64,000 nucleotides of DNA from Pararhizobium gei (GTDB lineage: Bacteria > Pseudomonadota > Alphaproteobacteria > Rhizobiales > Rhizobiaceae), in assembly GCF_029223885.1 (NCBI RefSeq), contig NZ_CP119409.1, positions 3,434,501 through 3,498,500 of the forward strand. The letters run 5' to 3'. A program made the position numbers and the translations under genes. Positions 1 to 9,585 of this stretch are shown here, piece after piece. The notes under the pieces were generated by a model. That model saw nothing but the letters and a program-made list of their open reading frames with translations, was not told the DNA's origin and did not search any database. The stretch's first letter is position 1. Each line of letters begins with the position of its first letter.

Positions 1-551
1 CTCAACGTATCGAGCACATCGGTGTCGGCAAGCACCAGATCCGGCTGATGGAAGACCCCGATCAGGTTCTTCCCGTGCGGCGAATTGATGCCGGTCTTGC
101 CGCCGACGGACGAATCCACCTGGGCAAGCAGCGAGGTCGGGATCTGGATGAACCGAGAACCGCGCCGGGCGATGCCCGCCGCAAAGCCGGTGAGATCGCC
201 GATCACGCCGCCGCCAAGTGCGATGACCGCATCGTTGCGTTCGATGCGCGCACCGAGGATCGCGTCGCAGACCGGAATGAGATGCTCGAAGCTCTTGGTC
301 TTTTCGCCGGCAGGCAAAACAAGGCTGACGGTTTCGATCTCTTTCGCCTTCAGGCCCGTCATCAGCGCATCGAGATACAACGGAGCGACGTTTTCGTCGG
401 TGATCACGGCCATCCTGCGGCCCTTCAGCCGGCCTGCAATCTCGGCAGCAGCGGTGGCGATGAGACCGGGGCCGATCAGAATGTCATAGGAACGCTCGCC
501 GAGATCGACGCGGACGGTTCGTGTGGTAACGGCAAGGCTGGCATCTGTCAT
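1..551 (-). CDS. aroB: 3-dehydroquinate synthase, N-terminal part (cut by window start)
   Basis: This is the second enzyme of the shikimate pathway and converts DAHP to 3-dehydroquinate with NAD and a divalent metal. Translating the minus strand from the ATG at 549-551 gives about 183 residues, with the family signatures LPAGEKTKS, the NAD-binding run ALGGGVIGDLTGF, and the IPTSLLAQVDSSVGGKTG segment followed by NSPHGKN. The C-terminal half, including metal-binding histidines, lies outside the window. The start sits 4 bases after the aroK stop, so the two shikimate genes form one transcription unit with aroK upstream. Both the family and the start are well supported. Confidence 0.96.
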   Translation of the reverse strand, partial: MTDASLAVTTRTVRVDLGERSYDILIGPGLIATAAAEIAGRLKGRRMAVITDENVAPLYLDALMTGLKAKEIETVSLVLPAGEKTKSFEHLIPVCDAILGARIERNDAVIALGGGVIGDLTGFAAGIARRGSRFIQIPTSLLAQVDSSVGGKTGINSPHGKNLIGVFHQPDLVLADTDVLDTL

Positions 552-555
552 TGTT

Positions 556-1134
556 TCACTTCTTCGGCATGGCGGCGAGTGCGGAAAGAACTTCTTCCAC
601 CATCACCTCCTTCTTCACATCCCGCGAAATCACGGTCAGGTCTGCTTCCGCATAGACGGGATAGCGGAGATGCATCAGCGTTTCGAGGGTCTGCTTCGGG
701 TTTTCGGTTTTCAGGAGCGGTCGCGTGTCGCGCTTGTTGACACGCTCCCACAACACGTCAAGTTCGGCGTTCAGCCAGACGGACAGGCCGTGCTTCCTGA
801 TATGCCGCCGCGTCACCTCGTTGATGTAGGCCCCGCCGCCCGTGGAAACGACCCGCGGGCCGGTTTTAAGCAGGCGCTTGATAACCCGGCCTTCGAGCGC
901 CCTGAATTCCGCTTCCCCATAGGCTGAAAACAGTTCGCTGATCGTCATGCGGGAAACACGCTCGATCTCGTGGTCTGAATCGACGAAAGGAATGCCCAGC
1001 ACGCTGGCCGTCATGCGACCGATCGCGGATTTTCCAGCCCCCATCAGACCGACAAAAACGAGGTTTCGCCGCCCGAGTGACCCTTTCGCTCGTTCTATCA
1101 GCGCCTCCGAAACCGGTTCGATCACGTCGCTCAT
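556..1134 (-). CDS. aroK: Shikimate kinase
   Basis: The 192-residue protein phosphorylates shikimate at the 3-hydroxyl with ATP, the fifth step of the shikimate pathway. It shows the P-loop [12 protein letters not shown] around residue 34, the D-S-D-x-E shikimate-binding stretch (VDSDHEIE), the GGGAYI loop and the lid arginines around NKRDTRPLL. Length is slightly above the usual 170-190 because of an N-terminal extension, which is common in rhizobia. The ATG at 1132-1134 is chosen over a TTG one codon earlier. aroB follows after 4 bases, which suggests co-expression of consecutive pathway genes. Confidence 0.96.
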   Translation of the reverse strand: MSDVIEPVSEALIERAKGSLGRRNLVFVGLMGAGKSAIGRMTASVLGIPFVDSDHEIERVSRMTISELFSAYGEAEFRALEGRVIKRLLKTGPRVVSTGGGAYINEVTRRHIRKHGLSVWLNAELDVLWERVNKRDTRPLLKTENPKQTLETLMHLRYPVYAEADLTVISRDVKKEVMVEEVLSALAAMPKK

Positions 1135-1262
1135 CAAGTTTCCGTTCCCTGTTCCGCTCCGGTATCGACAAATCGGCGGGAGGCGTCAAGGGATCGCCTT
1201 GCCGGCGGTTCTTGCGCTTGCGCCCGGCCATGGTCATATAGGCGCAGACCAAGGAGTAAGAA

Positions 1263-1412
1263 ATGCCGACCCTGTTCCGCTTCCTGTCCATCTGCGTCCT
1301 GATCGCCGGTGTCATCTACGGAAGCATGGTTGCGCTGGTGACATTCGTCGATCCGGTCGAGCGGGATGTGACCATTCGCATTCCATCCGAGAGGGTCAAC
1401 AAGAGCCCATGA
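1263..1412 (+). CDS. Small single-pass membrane protein (49 aa), unknown function
   Basis: The 49-codon reading frame begins [20 protein letters not shown] and contains one hydrophobic segment over roughly residues 4-25, followed by a short charged tail ([19 protein letters not shown]). Its stop overlaps the xerD start as ATGA, and an AGGAG-like site (caaggagtaag) precedes its ATG by about 7 bases. These features argue for a real, translationally coupled peptide. I do not recognise a characterised family. It probably inserts in the inner membrane with a short tail on one side; a link to XerD function is not implied beyond co-translation. Confidence 0.7.
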   Translation: MPTLFRFLSICVLIAGVIYGSMVALVTFVDPVERDVTIRIPSERVNKSP

Positions 1413-2365
1413 TCGATCTTTCCGCAGCCCATATGGAATCGTTCCTGGAGATGATGAGCGCTGAGCGGGGAGCAGCCGACAACACGCTTCTGTCCTACGA
1501 GCACGACCTCGATGATGCCTCCTCCTTCCTGAAGCAGCGCGGCGTCAAGCCGACGGAAGCATCCTCCGACGATCTGCGCGCCTATCTCTCCCATCTTGCA
1601 AAGCAGGGGTTCAAGGCATCGTCCCAGGCAAGACGGCTGTCGACGCTGCGCCAGTTCTACAAATTCCTCTATGCCGAGGGCCTGCGCACCGACGACCCGA
1701 CAGGCGTCCTCGACGCGCCGAAGAAGGCGCGTGCGCTGCCGAAGGTCCTGAGCATCGACGACGTCTCGAAGCTCATTGACCGGGCCGGGCAGGAAGCGAC
1801 GACACCGGGAGGGGACATCGTCGGACGCCTGCGCATGCATGCGCTGATCGAGCTTCTCTACGCGACCGGCATGCGCGTCAGCGAACTCGTCGCCCTGCCC
1901 GCCTCGGTGCTCGCTCAGAACGGCCGCTTCCTCGTCATCCGCGGCAAAGGCAACAAGGAGCGCATGGTGCCGCTGTCGCATTCGGCGATCCGTGCCATGC
2001 AGACCTACGGCAGCGCCATGGCCGCAGCAAATGCTGCAGAAAAAACGCCGCCTGCGGAAACGCCGTGGCTGTTTCCCTCCGCAGGCAAGGCAGGCTATCT
2101 GCCCCGCCAGGTTTTTGCGCGCGAACTGAAGTCGCTGGCTGCACGCGCGGGCATCCGCGTCGCCTCGATCTCGCCCCATGTGCTGCGCCATGCCTTCGCA
2201 AGCCATCTTCTCGCCAACGGCGCCGACCTGCGTGCCGTCCAGGAACTTCTCGGACATTCGGACATTTCAACAACGCAAATCTACACGCATGTGCTTGAAG
2301 AACGGCTGCATCAGCTCGTCCAGAATCATCACCCTCTTGCCAAACAGGCGAAAAAACAGGATTAG
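1409..2365 (+). CDS. xerD: Site-specific tyrosine recombinase XerD
   Basis: The 318-residue protein is a tyrosine recombinase that, with XerC, resolves chromosome dimers at dif during division. The N-terminal SAM-like core-binding domain covers about residues 1-95 and the catalytic domain follows. The catalytic set is visible: R in [13 protein letters not shown] in [14 protein letters not shown]-x-x-R in [14 protein letters not shown] position in [10 protein letters not shown] and the nucleophilic Tyr in TQIYTHV. The start overlaps the preceding 49-residue gene by 4 bases. XerD rather than XerC is inferred from the accA neighbourhood typical of rhizobia and the [11 protein letters not shown] motif. 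Confidence 0.93.
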   Translation: MIDLSAAHMESFLEMMSAERGAADNTLLSYEHDLDDASSFLKQRGVKPTEASSDDLRAYLSHLAKQGFKASSQARRLSTLRQFYKFLYAEGLRTDDPTGVLDAPKKARALPKVLSIDDVSKLIDRAGQEATTPGGDIVGRLRMHALIELLYATGMRVSELVALPASVLAQNGRFLVIRGKGNKERMVPLSHSAIRAMQTYGSAMAAANAAEKTPPAETPWLFPSAGKAGYLPRQVFARELKSLAARAGIRVASISPHVLRHAFASHLLANGADLRAVQELLGHSDISTTQIYTHVLEERLHQLVQNHHPLAKQAKKQD

Positions 2366-2442
2366 GAGCGCCAGAACACTTGGCCGCTCCTGTAATCTTC
2401 ATATCGGCGGCCACGGGCGCAATCTGATCGGAAACGCATCAC

Positions 2443-3396
2443 ATGCACAATTACCTCGATTTCGAAAAACCGATCTCTGATCTCGAAGGCAAGATTCACG
2501 AGCTGAAGAAGATTGCCAGCGAAGACGAGAGCATCGACACGGCGGACGAAGTCGAACGCCTCGAAGTGCGCGCCCGCGAGGCGATGGCTGAAATCTACTC
2601 AAAGCTGAACCCCTGGCAGAAGACGCAGGTGGCCCGTCATCCGCAGCGGCCGCACTTCGAGGACTATGCTGCAAGCCTGTTTACCGAATTTACGCCACTG
2701 GCCGGCGACCGCAAATTCGCCAATGACGAGGCGATCCAGGCCGGATTGGCCCGCTTCCAGGGAATGCCCGTTGCCGTCATCGGTCAGGAAAAGGGCAACG
2801 ACACAAAGTCCCGCATCAAGCATAATTTCGGCAGCGCCCGGCCCGAAGGCTATCGCAAGGCGATCCGCGTCATGGAGATGGCCGATCGCTTCGGCCTGCC
2901 GCTGATCACGCTGATCGATACGGCCGGCGCCTATCCCGGCATTGGCGCCGAGGAGCGCGGACAGGCGGAAGCAATCGCTCGCTCGACAGAGATGTGCCTC
3001 AATGTCAAAGTGCCGATCGTTTCCGTCGTCATCGGCGAAGGTGGTTCCGGCGGAGCGATCGCGATTGCCACGGGCAACCGCGTTTATATGCTGGAGCACG
3101 CGATCTACAGCGTCATTTCCCCGGAAGGGGCTGCGTCCATCCTCTGGCGCGACAGCACCCGCGCCCGGGAAGCGGCGACCAATATGAAGATCACCGCCGA
3201 GGACTTAAAATCGCTGGGCATCATCGATGGCATCATCGAGGAGCCCGTCGGCGGCGCACACCGGGATGCCGATGCCGTCATCGAGAGAACAGGCACCGTC
3301 ATCGCCGATGCGCTGAAGGAACTGTCCGGCCGAAATGGCGACGAACTCCGCTCCGACCGCCGCCAGAAATATTTGTCCATCGGCCGTCAGCTTTAA
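2443..3396 (+). CDS. accA: Acetyl-CoA carboxylase carboxyltransferase subunit alpha
   Basis: The 317-residue protein is the alpha subunit of the carboxyltransferase that moves CO2 from biotin to acetyl-CoA, the first committed step of fatty acid synthesis. It starts with the typical [11 protein letters not shown], followed by a helical stretch, and has the crotonase-fold segments [16 protein letters not shown] and [11 protein letters not shown] that form the oxyanion holes, then [10 protein letters not shown]. Length matches the family. It stands alone 77 bases after xerD. The partner accD is not in the window, which is the usual arrangement in this group. Confidence 0.98.
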   Translation: MHNYLDFEKPISDLEGKIHELKKIASEDESIDTADEVERLEVRAREAMAEIYSKLNPWQKTQVARHPQRPHFEDYAASLFTEFTPLAGDRKFANDEAIQAGLARFQGMPVAVIGQEKGNDTKSRIKHNFGSARPEGYRKAIRVMEMADRFGLPLITLIDTAGAYPGIGAEERGQAEAIARSTEMCLNVKVPIVSVVIGEGGSGGAIAIATGNRVYMLEHAIYSVISPEGAASILWRDSTRAREAATNMKITAEDLKSLGIIDGIIEEPVGGAHRDADAVIERTGTVIADALKELSGRNGDELRSDRRQKYLSIGRQL

Positions 3397-3599
3397 GATC
3401 TCCTTGTGGGCTCGGCGGCACCGGCGGGCAAATTTGAGCTGAAGTCCTACTGAGGCCATAATCTTGTCGTTTGCAAATGGCCGGGGCAAGCTGGATCTGT
3501 AAGGTTAAGTTTTTGTAAACGTCGTGGATGTACTGATTCTCGTCGTTAGCCTCCGAGCAAAAGATGCGTTCGACAGTCAATCCTGATAGGCCCTTGCCG

Positions 3600-5060
3600 A
3601 TGCGCCTGAAATATCTCGTCTCGACCGCCATGATTGCCGTCATGCTTGCAGGCTGCACGGCGAATGAAGCCATGGAGGACACCGTCGATGTCGACCTGAA
3701 AAAGGTGTCGAGCAAGACCAACTACCAGTTGTCGGGCAAGATCGTCCAGAAGATGCAGGCGATGAGCATGGCGAAGGAATCGCCGATCACGCTGCGCATC
3801 TTCAAGGAAGAAGGCGTGCTGGAAGTCTGGAAGGCCAACACTGCCAATCGCTACGAGATGCTGCGCCAGTACAAGATCTGCGCCTGGTCGGGCAAGCTCG
3901 GCCCGAAATCCAAGGAAGGCGACAGGCAGGCCCCCGAGGGCTTCTATCCGATTACGCCGGGTCAGATGAACCCGAATTCCAGCTATTATCTGGCGATCAA
4001 CACGGGCTATCCCAATCGTTTCGACCAGGCGAACGGCCGCAACGGCACGAACCTGATGATACACGGCGCCTGCTCGTCGTCCGGCTGCTATTCAATGACC
4101 GACGAGCAGATGCTGGAAATCTTCGCTCTATCGCGCGATGCCTACAAGGGCGGCCAGCAGTCGATCCAGTTGCAGGCCCTGCCCTTCCGCATGACGGCGG
4201 AGAACATGGCGCGGCATCGCAACAGCCCGCATATCGGCTTCTGGAACATGCTGAAACCCGGCTATGACCAGTTCGAGATCACCAAGCGCCCGCCTGAGGT
4301 GAATGTCTGCGAGAAGAAATACGTCTTCAACCAGCAGACCGACGGCAAGTTTTCGCCCAGTGGTCAGTGCCCGGCCATGTCAACCCCGCCGGCAATGCAG
4401 GCAGCCCTTGCCTCCTACAACAAGAAATACAACGACGACTATGCCAAGGCGATGAAGAAGCTTGACGGCATGGCCTGGTACGAGCCGTCCGAGGCCGAAC
4501 GCAAGGCGATCGTCGCCAAACAGCGCGTCGGCAAGGAATTGGCCTATGCGCCGACCGGCACGTCGCTTGACGCGGGCAAGCTGATGAAGGTGGCCGAACT
4601 CGAAAAGCAGGAAGCCCGACGCCGCGAGCTTGAAGAAGCCAAGAAGGCCATCGACATCCAGAAGGCCGAACTCGAGAAGACGACCCGCAACGGCAAGAAC
4701 GTGCCAGTCCCTGTCGAGAACCCCATGCCGCGCCCGGTCGAGCAGGCCGCCGTCGAGCAGAAACCTGCGAAGAAGGGTTTCTGGGGCCTGTTTTCCAAGA
4801 ATGGTGACGAGGCCCGGAAACTTGAACCTGCGCCGGTCGCCGTAGCCCCTGTCGATACGGCAGATCAACCACGGGCCGGAAAGAAGCCCGTGACGGAAGA
4901 GGCCGCGCCGGCCAAGGCGGAGCCAGAGGCGACGGCGGCGGCAGCAAAGCCGGCGAAGGCCGCGACCGAGACGACAGAGGTGGCGCCACCGGCCGAGCAG
5001 GCCGCTGTCGTCGAGCAGCAGCCGAAGAAGCGTCCGTTCTGGAAACTCTGGGGCAATTGA
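3600..5060 (+). CDS. YafK-type murein L,D-transpeptidase-like lipoprotein with long C-terminal tail
   Basis: The 486-residue product has a lipoprotein signal (MRLKYLVST then hydrophobic core and lipobox LAGC), so it is expected in the periplasm anchored by a lipid. The YkuD/L,D-transpeptidase domain lies at about residues 50-220, with the compact active site HGACSSSGC in which His and the last Cys are catalytic. This spacing is that of YafK/DpaA rather than the longer ErfK form. YafK in E. coli cuts the Lpp-peptidoglycan link. After about residue 300 the chain becomes Ala/Glu/Lys/Pro-rich, and it carries two related motifs, KKGFWGLF (391-398) and KKRPFWKLWGN (476-486). An upstream ATG at 3564 would give a poorer signal peptide, so 3600 is preferred. 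Confidence 0.82.
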   Translation: MRLKYLVSTAMIAVMLAGCTANEAMEDTVDVDLKKVSSKTNYQLSGKIVQKMQAMSMAKESPITLRIFKEEGVLEVWKANTANRYEMLRQYKICAWSGKLGPKSKEGDRQAPEGFYPITPGQMNPNSSYYLAINTGYPNRFDQANGRNGTNLMIHGACSSSGCYSMTDEQMLEIFALSRDAYKGGQQSIQLQALPFRMTAENMARHRNSPHIGFWNMLKPGYDQFEITKRPPEVNVCEKKYVFNQQTDGKFSPSGQCPAMSTPPAMQAALASYNKKYNDDYAKAMKKLDGMAWYEPSEAERKAIVAKQRVGKELAYAPTGTSLDAGKLMKVAELEKQEARRRELEEAKKAIDIQKAELEKTTRNGKNVPVPVENPMPRPVEQAAVEQKPAKKGFWGLFSKNGDEARKLEPAPVAVAPVDTADQPRAGKKPVTEEAAPAKAEPEATAAAAKPAKAATETTEVAPPAEQAAVVEQQPKKRPFWKLWGN

Positions 5061-5302
5061 TGCCCGGAGCGGAAGACGTAATTTACGACTTCAGGGGCCT
5101 GAAATGTCCCCTGCCGGTCTTGAGAACCCGAAAACGCATGAAAAGCCTGCCTCCCGGCACGCTGATCACGGTGGAAACGACCGACCCGCTGGCCGCGATC
5201 GACATCCCCCATTTCTGCAATGAGGATGGACATGGGCTGGAGAGCACGGAACCGATGCCCGGCGGCCATCGGTTTGTCATCCGGAAGAATGCCAGGCTTT
5301 AG
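5060..5302 (+). CDS. TusA-family sulfur-carrier protein
   Basis: The 80-residue protein belongs to the TusA/YedF/SirA family, in which the Cys of a CPxP motif carries persulfide sulfur for tRNA thiolation, molybdopterin or related pathways. The signature DFRGLKCPLPVLRTRK is at residues 9-24, and Cys15 is the likely carrier residue. The ATG overlaps the stop of the transpeptidase gene (TGATG), which indicates translational coupling, although no functional link between the two is known. mnmA lies at 21 kb, so tRNA 2-thiolation is one possible use; this is inference. Confidence 0.88.
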   Translation: MPGAEDVIYDFRGLKCPLPVLRTRKRMKSLPPGTLITVETTDPLAAIDIPHFCNEDGHGLESTEPMPGGHRFVIRKNARL

Positions 5303-5307
5303 AGCGA

Positions 5308-6459
5308 CTACATTTTAAGCCCTGGCACAGCCAGCGGATTGCTTTCCAGTGCCTGCCTGTCCGGACGGTCGATGCGCGGCTTTCCGGTGAAAGCGTCGAA
5401 CAGATCGCGCACGAAGGCTTCCGGCAGATCCTTGGTGATCAGCACCATGCGCGTGCGCCGGTCGGACGGGTCCGGCCAGGCGGACATGCGCTGGGGCGCG
5501 TGGAAGACCGTCTGGACGCCGTGCAATACAAGCGGCCTCTCAGGGTTATCGGACATCGCGACAATCGCCTTCATCCGCAGCAGTTTTTCGCCATGGGCGG
5601 AGCGCAGGAGATCGATAAACATCTCCAGCGCCATGGGATCGATCGGCCGGTCGTGGACGATGCTAAAGGAACGGATATCCGAACCATGGCGATTTTCGTC
5701 ATGGTGATGGTGATCATGACCGCAATGGGCATGATCGTGATCGTCGTGATGATGGCCCGCATACTCGCCGTGCCCCTCGCCCGCAGTCTCGTCCTGGAGC
5801 CAGCGCCCGACGTCGGCGATCTTGGTTGCCGGATCGTAGAGCCCGCAGTGGAAAAACTCCGCTTTGCCAGCCTCCGGCAAATCACCGTCAATCATCAGCG
5901 CCCGCGGGTTGAGCGCCCTCAGCCGCGTCTTCAGCAACGCCACCGTCTCCACCGTCGCCAGCGAAAGCTTGCTGATCACCAGCCTGTCGGCCATGGCCAC
6001 CTGCTTGACCGCTTCCTCATGATTGTCGAGCGTCGACAGGCCGTTGACCGCATCGACCACGGTGACCACGCCGTCGAGCCGGTAGCTCTGGGCGATGACC
6101 GGATTGCCCATGACAGACTGAAGCACCGGCGCCGGATCGGCAAGCCCCGTGGTCTCGATGACGACGCGCTTCAAGGGCCTGATCTTGCCTGTCTGCATCC
6201 GGTCCATCAGGTCGGCCAGCGTATCCACCAGTTCGCCCCTAACGGTGCAGCAAAGGCAGCCGTCCGAAAGCTCGATGATGCCGTCACTCGATGCTTCCAC
6301 GAGAAGATGATCGAGCGACACATCGCCGAACTCGTTGATGATAACAGCGGTGTCGGTAAGGTCCGGGTCCTTCAGCAGCCTGTTCAGCAGCGAGGTTTTA
6401 CCGGCGCCGAGAAAGCCGGTGAGGATGGACACCGGCACGGCCTTAAGAAACTGGCTCAT
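5308..6459 (-). CDS. CobW/COG0523-family GTPase, putative zinc metallochaperone
   Basis: The 383-residue protein is a G3E-family P-loop GTPase. It has the Walker A GFLGAGKTSLLN at residues 16-27, the metal-binding CxCC motif as GCLCCTV near residue 68, and a CobW C-terminal domain after a His/Asp-rich loop (HHDDHDHAHCGHDHHHH, about residues 236-252). COG0523 proteins move zinc or other metals to client enzymes at the cost of GTP, and such loops bind metal. The neighbouring carboxypeptidase gene lies 20 bases upstream on the same strand, so co-transcription is possible. The substrate metal cannot be told from sequence; no Zur site was identified. Confidence 0.9.
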   Translation of the reverse strand: MSQFLKAVPVSILTGFLGAGKTSLLNRLLKDPDLTDTAVIINEFGDVSLDHLLVEASSDGIIELSDGCLCCTVRGELVDTLADLMDRMQTGKIRPLKRVVIETTGLADPAPVLQSVMGNPVIAQSYRLDGVVTVVDAVNGLSTLDNHEEAVKQVAMADRLVISKLSLATVETVALLKTRLRALNPRALMIDGDLPEAGKAEFFHCGLYDPATKIADVGRWLQDETAGEGHGEYAGHHHDDHDHAHCGHDHHHHDENRHGSDIRSFSIVHDRPIDPMALEMFIDLLRSAHGEKLLRMKAIVAMSDNPERPLVLHGVQTVFHAPQRMSAWPDPSDRRTRMVLITKDLPEAFVRDLFDAFTGKPRIDRPDRQALESNPLAVPGLKM

Positions 6460-6479
6460 GGCCTGTCCGATCTATCGGG

Positions 6480-7595
6480 TTAGAAAACCGGCCGGGGAAC
6501 CGGGATCGGGATATTGGCGACGTCGCCAAGCGCTGCCTGATTCTGGGCCTTGCCGACTTTTTCCGTGCCCGGAATGAGACCCGCGGCGACCAGATTGAGC
6601 GGTCGGTTGATTTCGTGAATGAAGGGTGAGGTCAGCTTCTGCCGGCCGACATCGTCGCGGTTTTCCGCGCGAACCTTCGCTGCCTTGGGATTGCAGATCT
6701 CCTTGCTGATGTCGGCCACCATGTCGCGCCCTTCGCCATAGGGCGCAATCTGCCCCAGGCCCGGTTTTCCCGCACCACTTGAGGTCAGCCCGAGTTGCAG
6801 GAGACGCGCGGATTCATCTGCCCGACCCGCAAGACTGTCGGCTCCCAGCACGACGGACACAACGGCACGACCATTGCGGGTCGCAGACGAAACCTGATTG
6901 AAGCCGGAAGCGCAGATGAACCCCGTCTTCATGCCATCGGCGCCATCGAAACGGCCGATCAGCATGTTGAGATTGGGGTAGTTCTTCTTACCCGTCGTAA
7001 AGCCTTCATAGGCGAAATAGGCCGCATATTGCGGAAATTCGCGTTTGATGGTGATCGCCAGCACGGCAAGATCGCGCGCTGTCGTATACTGGCCGGCGCC
7101 GGGCAGGCCATGCGGGTTGATGAAGTTGGAGGATGTCATGCCGATGCGGCGAGCCTCGGCGTTCATCATGGCGATGAAGGCGGGCTCCGAACCTCCGACG
7201 GTCTCGCTGATGGCGACGGCAATGTCGTTGGCGGATTTAATGAGCAGCATTTTCAGGGCGCTGTCGAGCGTCAGCGCCTGGCCGGGCTTGTAGAACATCT
7301 TGCTCGGCGGCTCGGCCGCTGCATTCTTTGTCATCATAACAGGTGATTCGAGCGTCAGGCGGCCCGCCTTGATCGCGCGGAAAGTCGTGTAGGCCGTCAT
7401 CAGCTTGGTGAGCGAGGCGGGATACCATTTCAGAAAAATGTCTTCCTGCTCATAGACCTTGAGCGAGTTGACATCCACGACCATCTTTGGATTGGCGGCA
7501 GCAGGAGCGGCGGCAGCCACAAGGGACATGCAGACACCTGCCAGAACGAAAAACCGCTTCAACTTGCAATCCGTCCGGATTCCATTCGTCACCAC
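6480..7595 (-). CDS. D-alanyl-D-alanine carboxypeptidase (DacF-like, S11)
   Basis: This is a low-molecular-weight penicillin-binding protein that trims the terminal D-Ala of peptidoglycan stem peptides. A signal peptide (FFVLAGVCMSLVAAAAPAAA) leads to the mature PKMVVDVNS. The three catalytic boxes are SLTK (ASLTKLMTAY), SAN (KSANDIAV) and KTG (MKTGFICASG). The C-terminus ends with a Pro/Ile-rich tail (IPIPVPRPVF). GTG at 7593-7595 is chosen because a GAGG site lies 7 bases upstream; a TTG two codons earlier is the alternative. A CobW gene follows 20 bases after the stop. Confidence 0.93.
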   Translation of the reverse strand: MVTNGIRTDCKLKRFFVLAGVCMSLVAAAAPAAANPKMVVDVNSLKVYEQEDIFLKWYPASLTKLMTAYTTFRAIKAGRLTLESPVMMTKNAAAEPPSKMFYKPGQALTLDSALKMLLIKSANDIAVAISETVGGSEPAFIAMMNAEARRIGMTSSNFINPHGLPGAGQYTTARDLAVLAITIKREFPQYAAYFAYEGFTTGKKNYPNLNMLIGRFDGADGMKTGFICASGFNQVSSATRNGRAVVSVVLGADSLAGRADESARLLQLGLTSSGAGKPGLGQIAPYGEGRDMVADISKEICNPKAAKVRAENRDDVGRQKLTSPFIHEINRPLNLVAAGLIPGTEKVGKAQNQAALGDVANIPIPVPRPVF

Positions 7596-7736
7596 AATCA
7601 AACCTCGAAATTCGGGAATTGCCTCGTATCGTCCGGTTATTTAACCTATATGGCGAGGTGATGGCAAAGACCAATCTTGAGATCGATGCCGAAATTCGCC
7701 TGCCCAATGCCCGCAATGGACCGACAGGAACCGACT

Positions 7737-8900
7737 ATGCCCATCCTCAACCGTGCAGCAGAACTCCAGACCGAAGTCGCGGAATGGCGCCGTCATATTC
7801 ACTCCAGGCCCGAACTCCTGTTTGCAGTCGAAAATACCGCAGCCTTCGTGGAAAACAAACTGCGCGAATTCGGGGTTGACGAAATCGTGACCGGTCTCGG
7901 CCGGACTGGCGTGGTGGGCTTGATCAGGGGTAATCTCGGCGCAGGCCGCACCATCGGGCTGCGCGCCGACATGGATGCTCTGCCAATGACGGAAACCAGC
8001 GGCAAGCCCTGGGCATCGACAACGCCCGGAAAGATGCATGCCTGCGGCCATGACGGCCATACGGCCATGCTCCTGGGCGCTGCCAAATATCTGGCGGAGA
8101 CGCGCAATTTCAAAGGCGCCGTCGCCGTCATTTTCCAGCCGGCCGAAGAAGGCGGTGGTGGCGGCCATGAAATGGTCAAGGATGGCATGATGGAGCGTTT
8201 CTCCATCGAGGAAGTTTACGGCATGCACAACATGCCGGGCATGCCCGTCGGGCAATTCGGCAGTCGCGTCGGCCCGATCATGGCGTCCACGGATGAATTT
8301 TCCATCACCATCGACGGACGCGGCGGCCATGCGGCGCAGCCGCACAAGACGATTGACCCGATCGTCATCGGCTCGCAGATCGTCAACGCGCTGCAAACGA
8401 TCGCCTCGCGCACCGCCGATCCGCTTGCCTCAGTGGTGGTTTCCGTGACGAAATTCAACGCTGGCTTTGCCCATAACATCATTCCGGAACAGGCGACGCT
8501 GGCCGGCACCGTTCGCACCCTGGCGCCGGACGTTCGCGATCTGGCCGAGGCGCGAATCCGGCAGATTTCCGAAAGCCTTGCCAGTGCCTATGGCGCCAAG
8601 GTTCGTGTGTTTTACGGACGCAATTATCCGGTCACCGTCAATCACCGTGAGGAAACCGGGCATGCCCTGGCCGCAGCGATGACGATTGCTGGCGAAAGCC
8701 AGGTCTCCGGCGATCTCGACCCGATGATGGGCGGCGAGGATTTCTCATACATGCTGCTGTCGCGCCCCGGCGCCTTCATTTTCATGGGCAATGGCGATAC
8801 AGCCGGGCTGCACAACCCGGCCTATGACTTCAACGATGAAGCCATTCCCCATGGCATTTCCTACTGGGTGAAGCTCGCTGAAATGCGACTTTCGGCATAG
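7737..8900 (+). CDS. M20 family amidohydrolase (hippurate hydrolase/N-acyl-amino-acid deacylase-like)
   Basis: The 387-residue protein is an M20D-type metallo-amidohydrolase that releases amino acids from N-acyl or hippurate-like substrates in the cytoplasm. Metal and catalytic motifs are RADMDALPM, HACGHDGHTAMLL, QPAEEGGGGG, the dimerisation-domain GRGGHAAQPH and the terminal MGGEDFSYM. ATG at 7737 has an AGGAA site about 8 bases before it, and the chain starts MPILNRAAELQ as in relatives; an upstream in-frame ATG at 7677 is less convincing. An Lrp-type regulator follows after 20 bases, suggesting amino-acid-responsive control. Confidence 0.9.
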   Translation: MPILNRAAELQTEVAEWRRHIHSRPELLFAVENTAAFVENKLREFGVDEIVTGLGRTGVVGLIRGNLGAGRTIGLRADMDALPMTETSGKPWASTTPGKMHACGHDGHTAMLLGAAKYLAETRNFKGAVAVIFQPAEEGGGGGHEMVKDGMMERFSIEEVYGMHNMPGMPVGQFGSRVGPIMASTDEFSITIDGRGGHAAQPHKTIDPIVIGSQIVNALQTIASRTADPLASVVVSVTKFNAGFAHNIIPEQATLAGTVRTLAPDVRDLAEARIRQISESLASAYGAKVRVFYGRNYPVTVNHREETGHALAAAMTIAGESQVSGDLDPMMGGEDFSYMLLSRPGAFIFMGNGDTAGLHNPAYDFNDEAIPHGISYWVKLAEMRLSA

Positions 8901-8920
8901 CCATCGAAGGGCGCGCGCCG

Positions 8921-9385
8921 ATGTATGAAATCGACAGGACAGACCGGCGGATCCTCAACATCCTGCAGGCCGACGGACGCATCACCAACCTCGACCTTGC
9001 CGACCGCATCGGCCTGTCGCCGACCGCGACCAGCGAGCGCCTGCGCCGGCTGCTGAAGGAAGGTTATGTCACCGGTTTCGGAGCCCGTCTCGATCCGCAC
9101 AAGCTCGGGTTCGGCCTTCTCGTCTTTATCGAGGTCATGCTCGATAAAACGACGCCCGAAGTCTTCGACAGGTTCGCCGCCGCCATCAGGAAAGCGCCGT
9201 CCGTGATCGAATGCCACATGGTGGCCGGCGGCTTCGACTACCTCGTCAAAACCCGGTTCGAGGACATGCACGCCTACCGCAATTTTCTCGGTCAGGTTCT
9301 CTGGATGCTGCCGGGCGTGAAGGAAACGCGGACCTATGCCGTGATGGAAGAAATCAAGAACGATGGGCCACTGCCGCTGGCTTGA
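8921..9385 (+). CDS. Lrp/AsnC-family transcriptional regulator
   Basis: The 154-residue protein has the N-terminal helix-turn-helix of the feast/famine regulators (TDRRILNILQADGRI, then LADRIGLSPTATSERLRRL, residues 6-45) and a C-terminal RAM effector domain (DKTTPEVFDRF, VIECHMVAGGFDYLV). Members bind amino acids and control amino-acid transport or catabolism, often including adjacent genes. It begins 20 bases after the amidohydrolase and is probably in the same transcript, so that gene is a likely but unproven target. The effector is unknown. Confidence 0.95.
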   Translation: MYEIDRTDRRILNILQADGRITNLDLADRIGLSPTATSERLRRLLKEGYVTGFGARLDPHKLGFGLLVFIEVMLDKTTPEVFDRFAAAIRKAPSVIECHMVAGGFDYLVKTRFEDMHAYRNFLGQVLWMLPGVKETRTYAVMEEIKNDGPLPLA

Positions 9386-9585
9386 GACGCTGCCATTTAC
9401 CGGTCAACTGAGAACGGGGCATTGATTTCACGAGGACTTGTCCGCCGGTGCTTTCGTTTTGTTGAAAAAGCAATTTTGAATATATCTCGGCCGATGGATG
9501 TTCGCCCTCTTTCAAACCGCCGCGATTGCGCCTAGCATTTCTTGTCGACCACTGGCTGGCGGCATTTTTTGTTGGGGGGAAATTC

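Noticed and set aside
5500..6483. 327-codon plus-strand frame opposite the CobW gene
   Set aside because: Shadow of the CobW gene; the product shows no domain and the His/Gln-rich text mirrors the GTPase codons.
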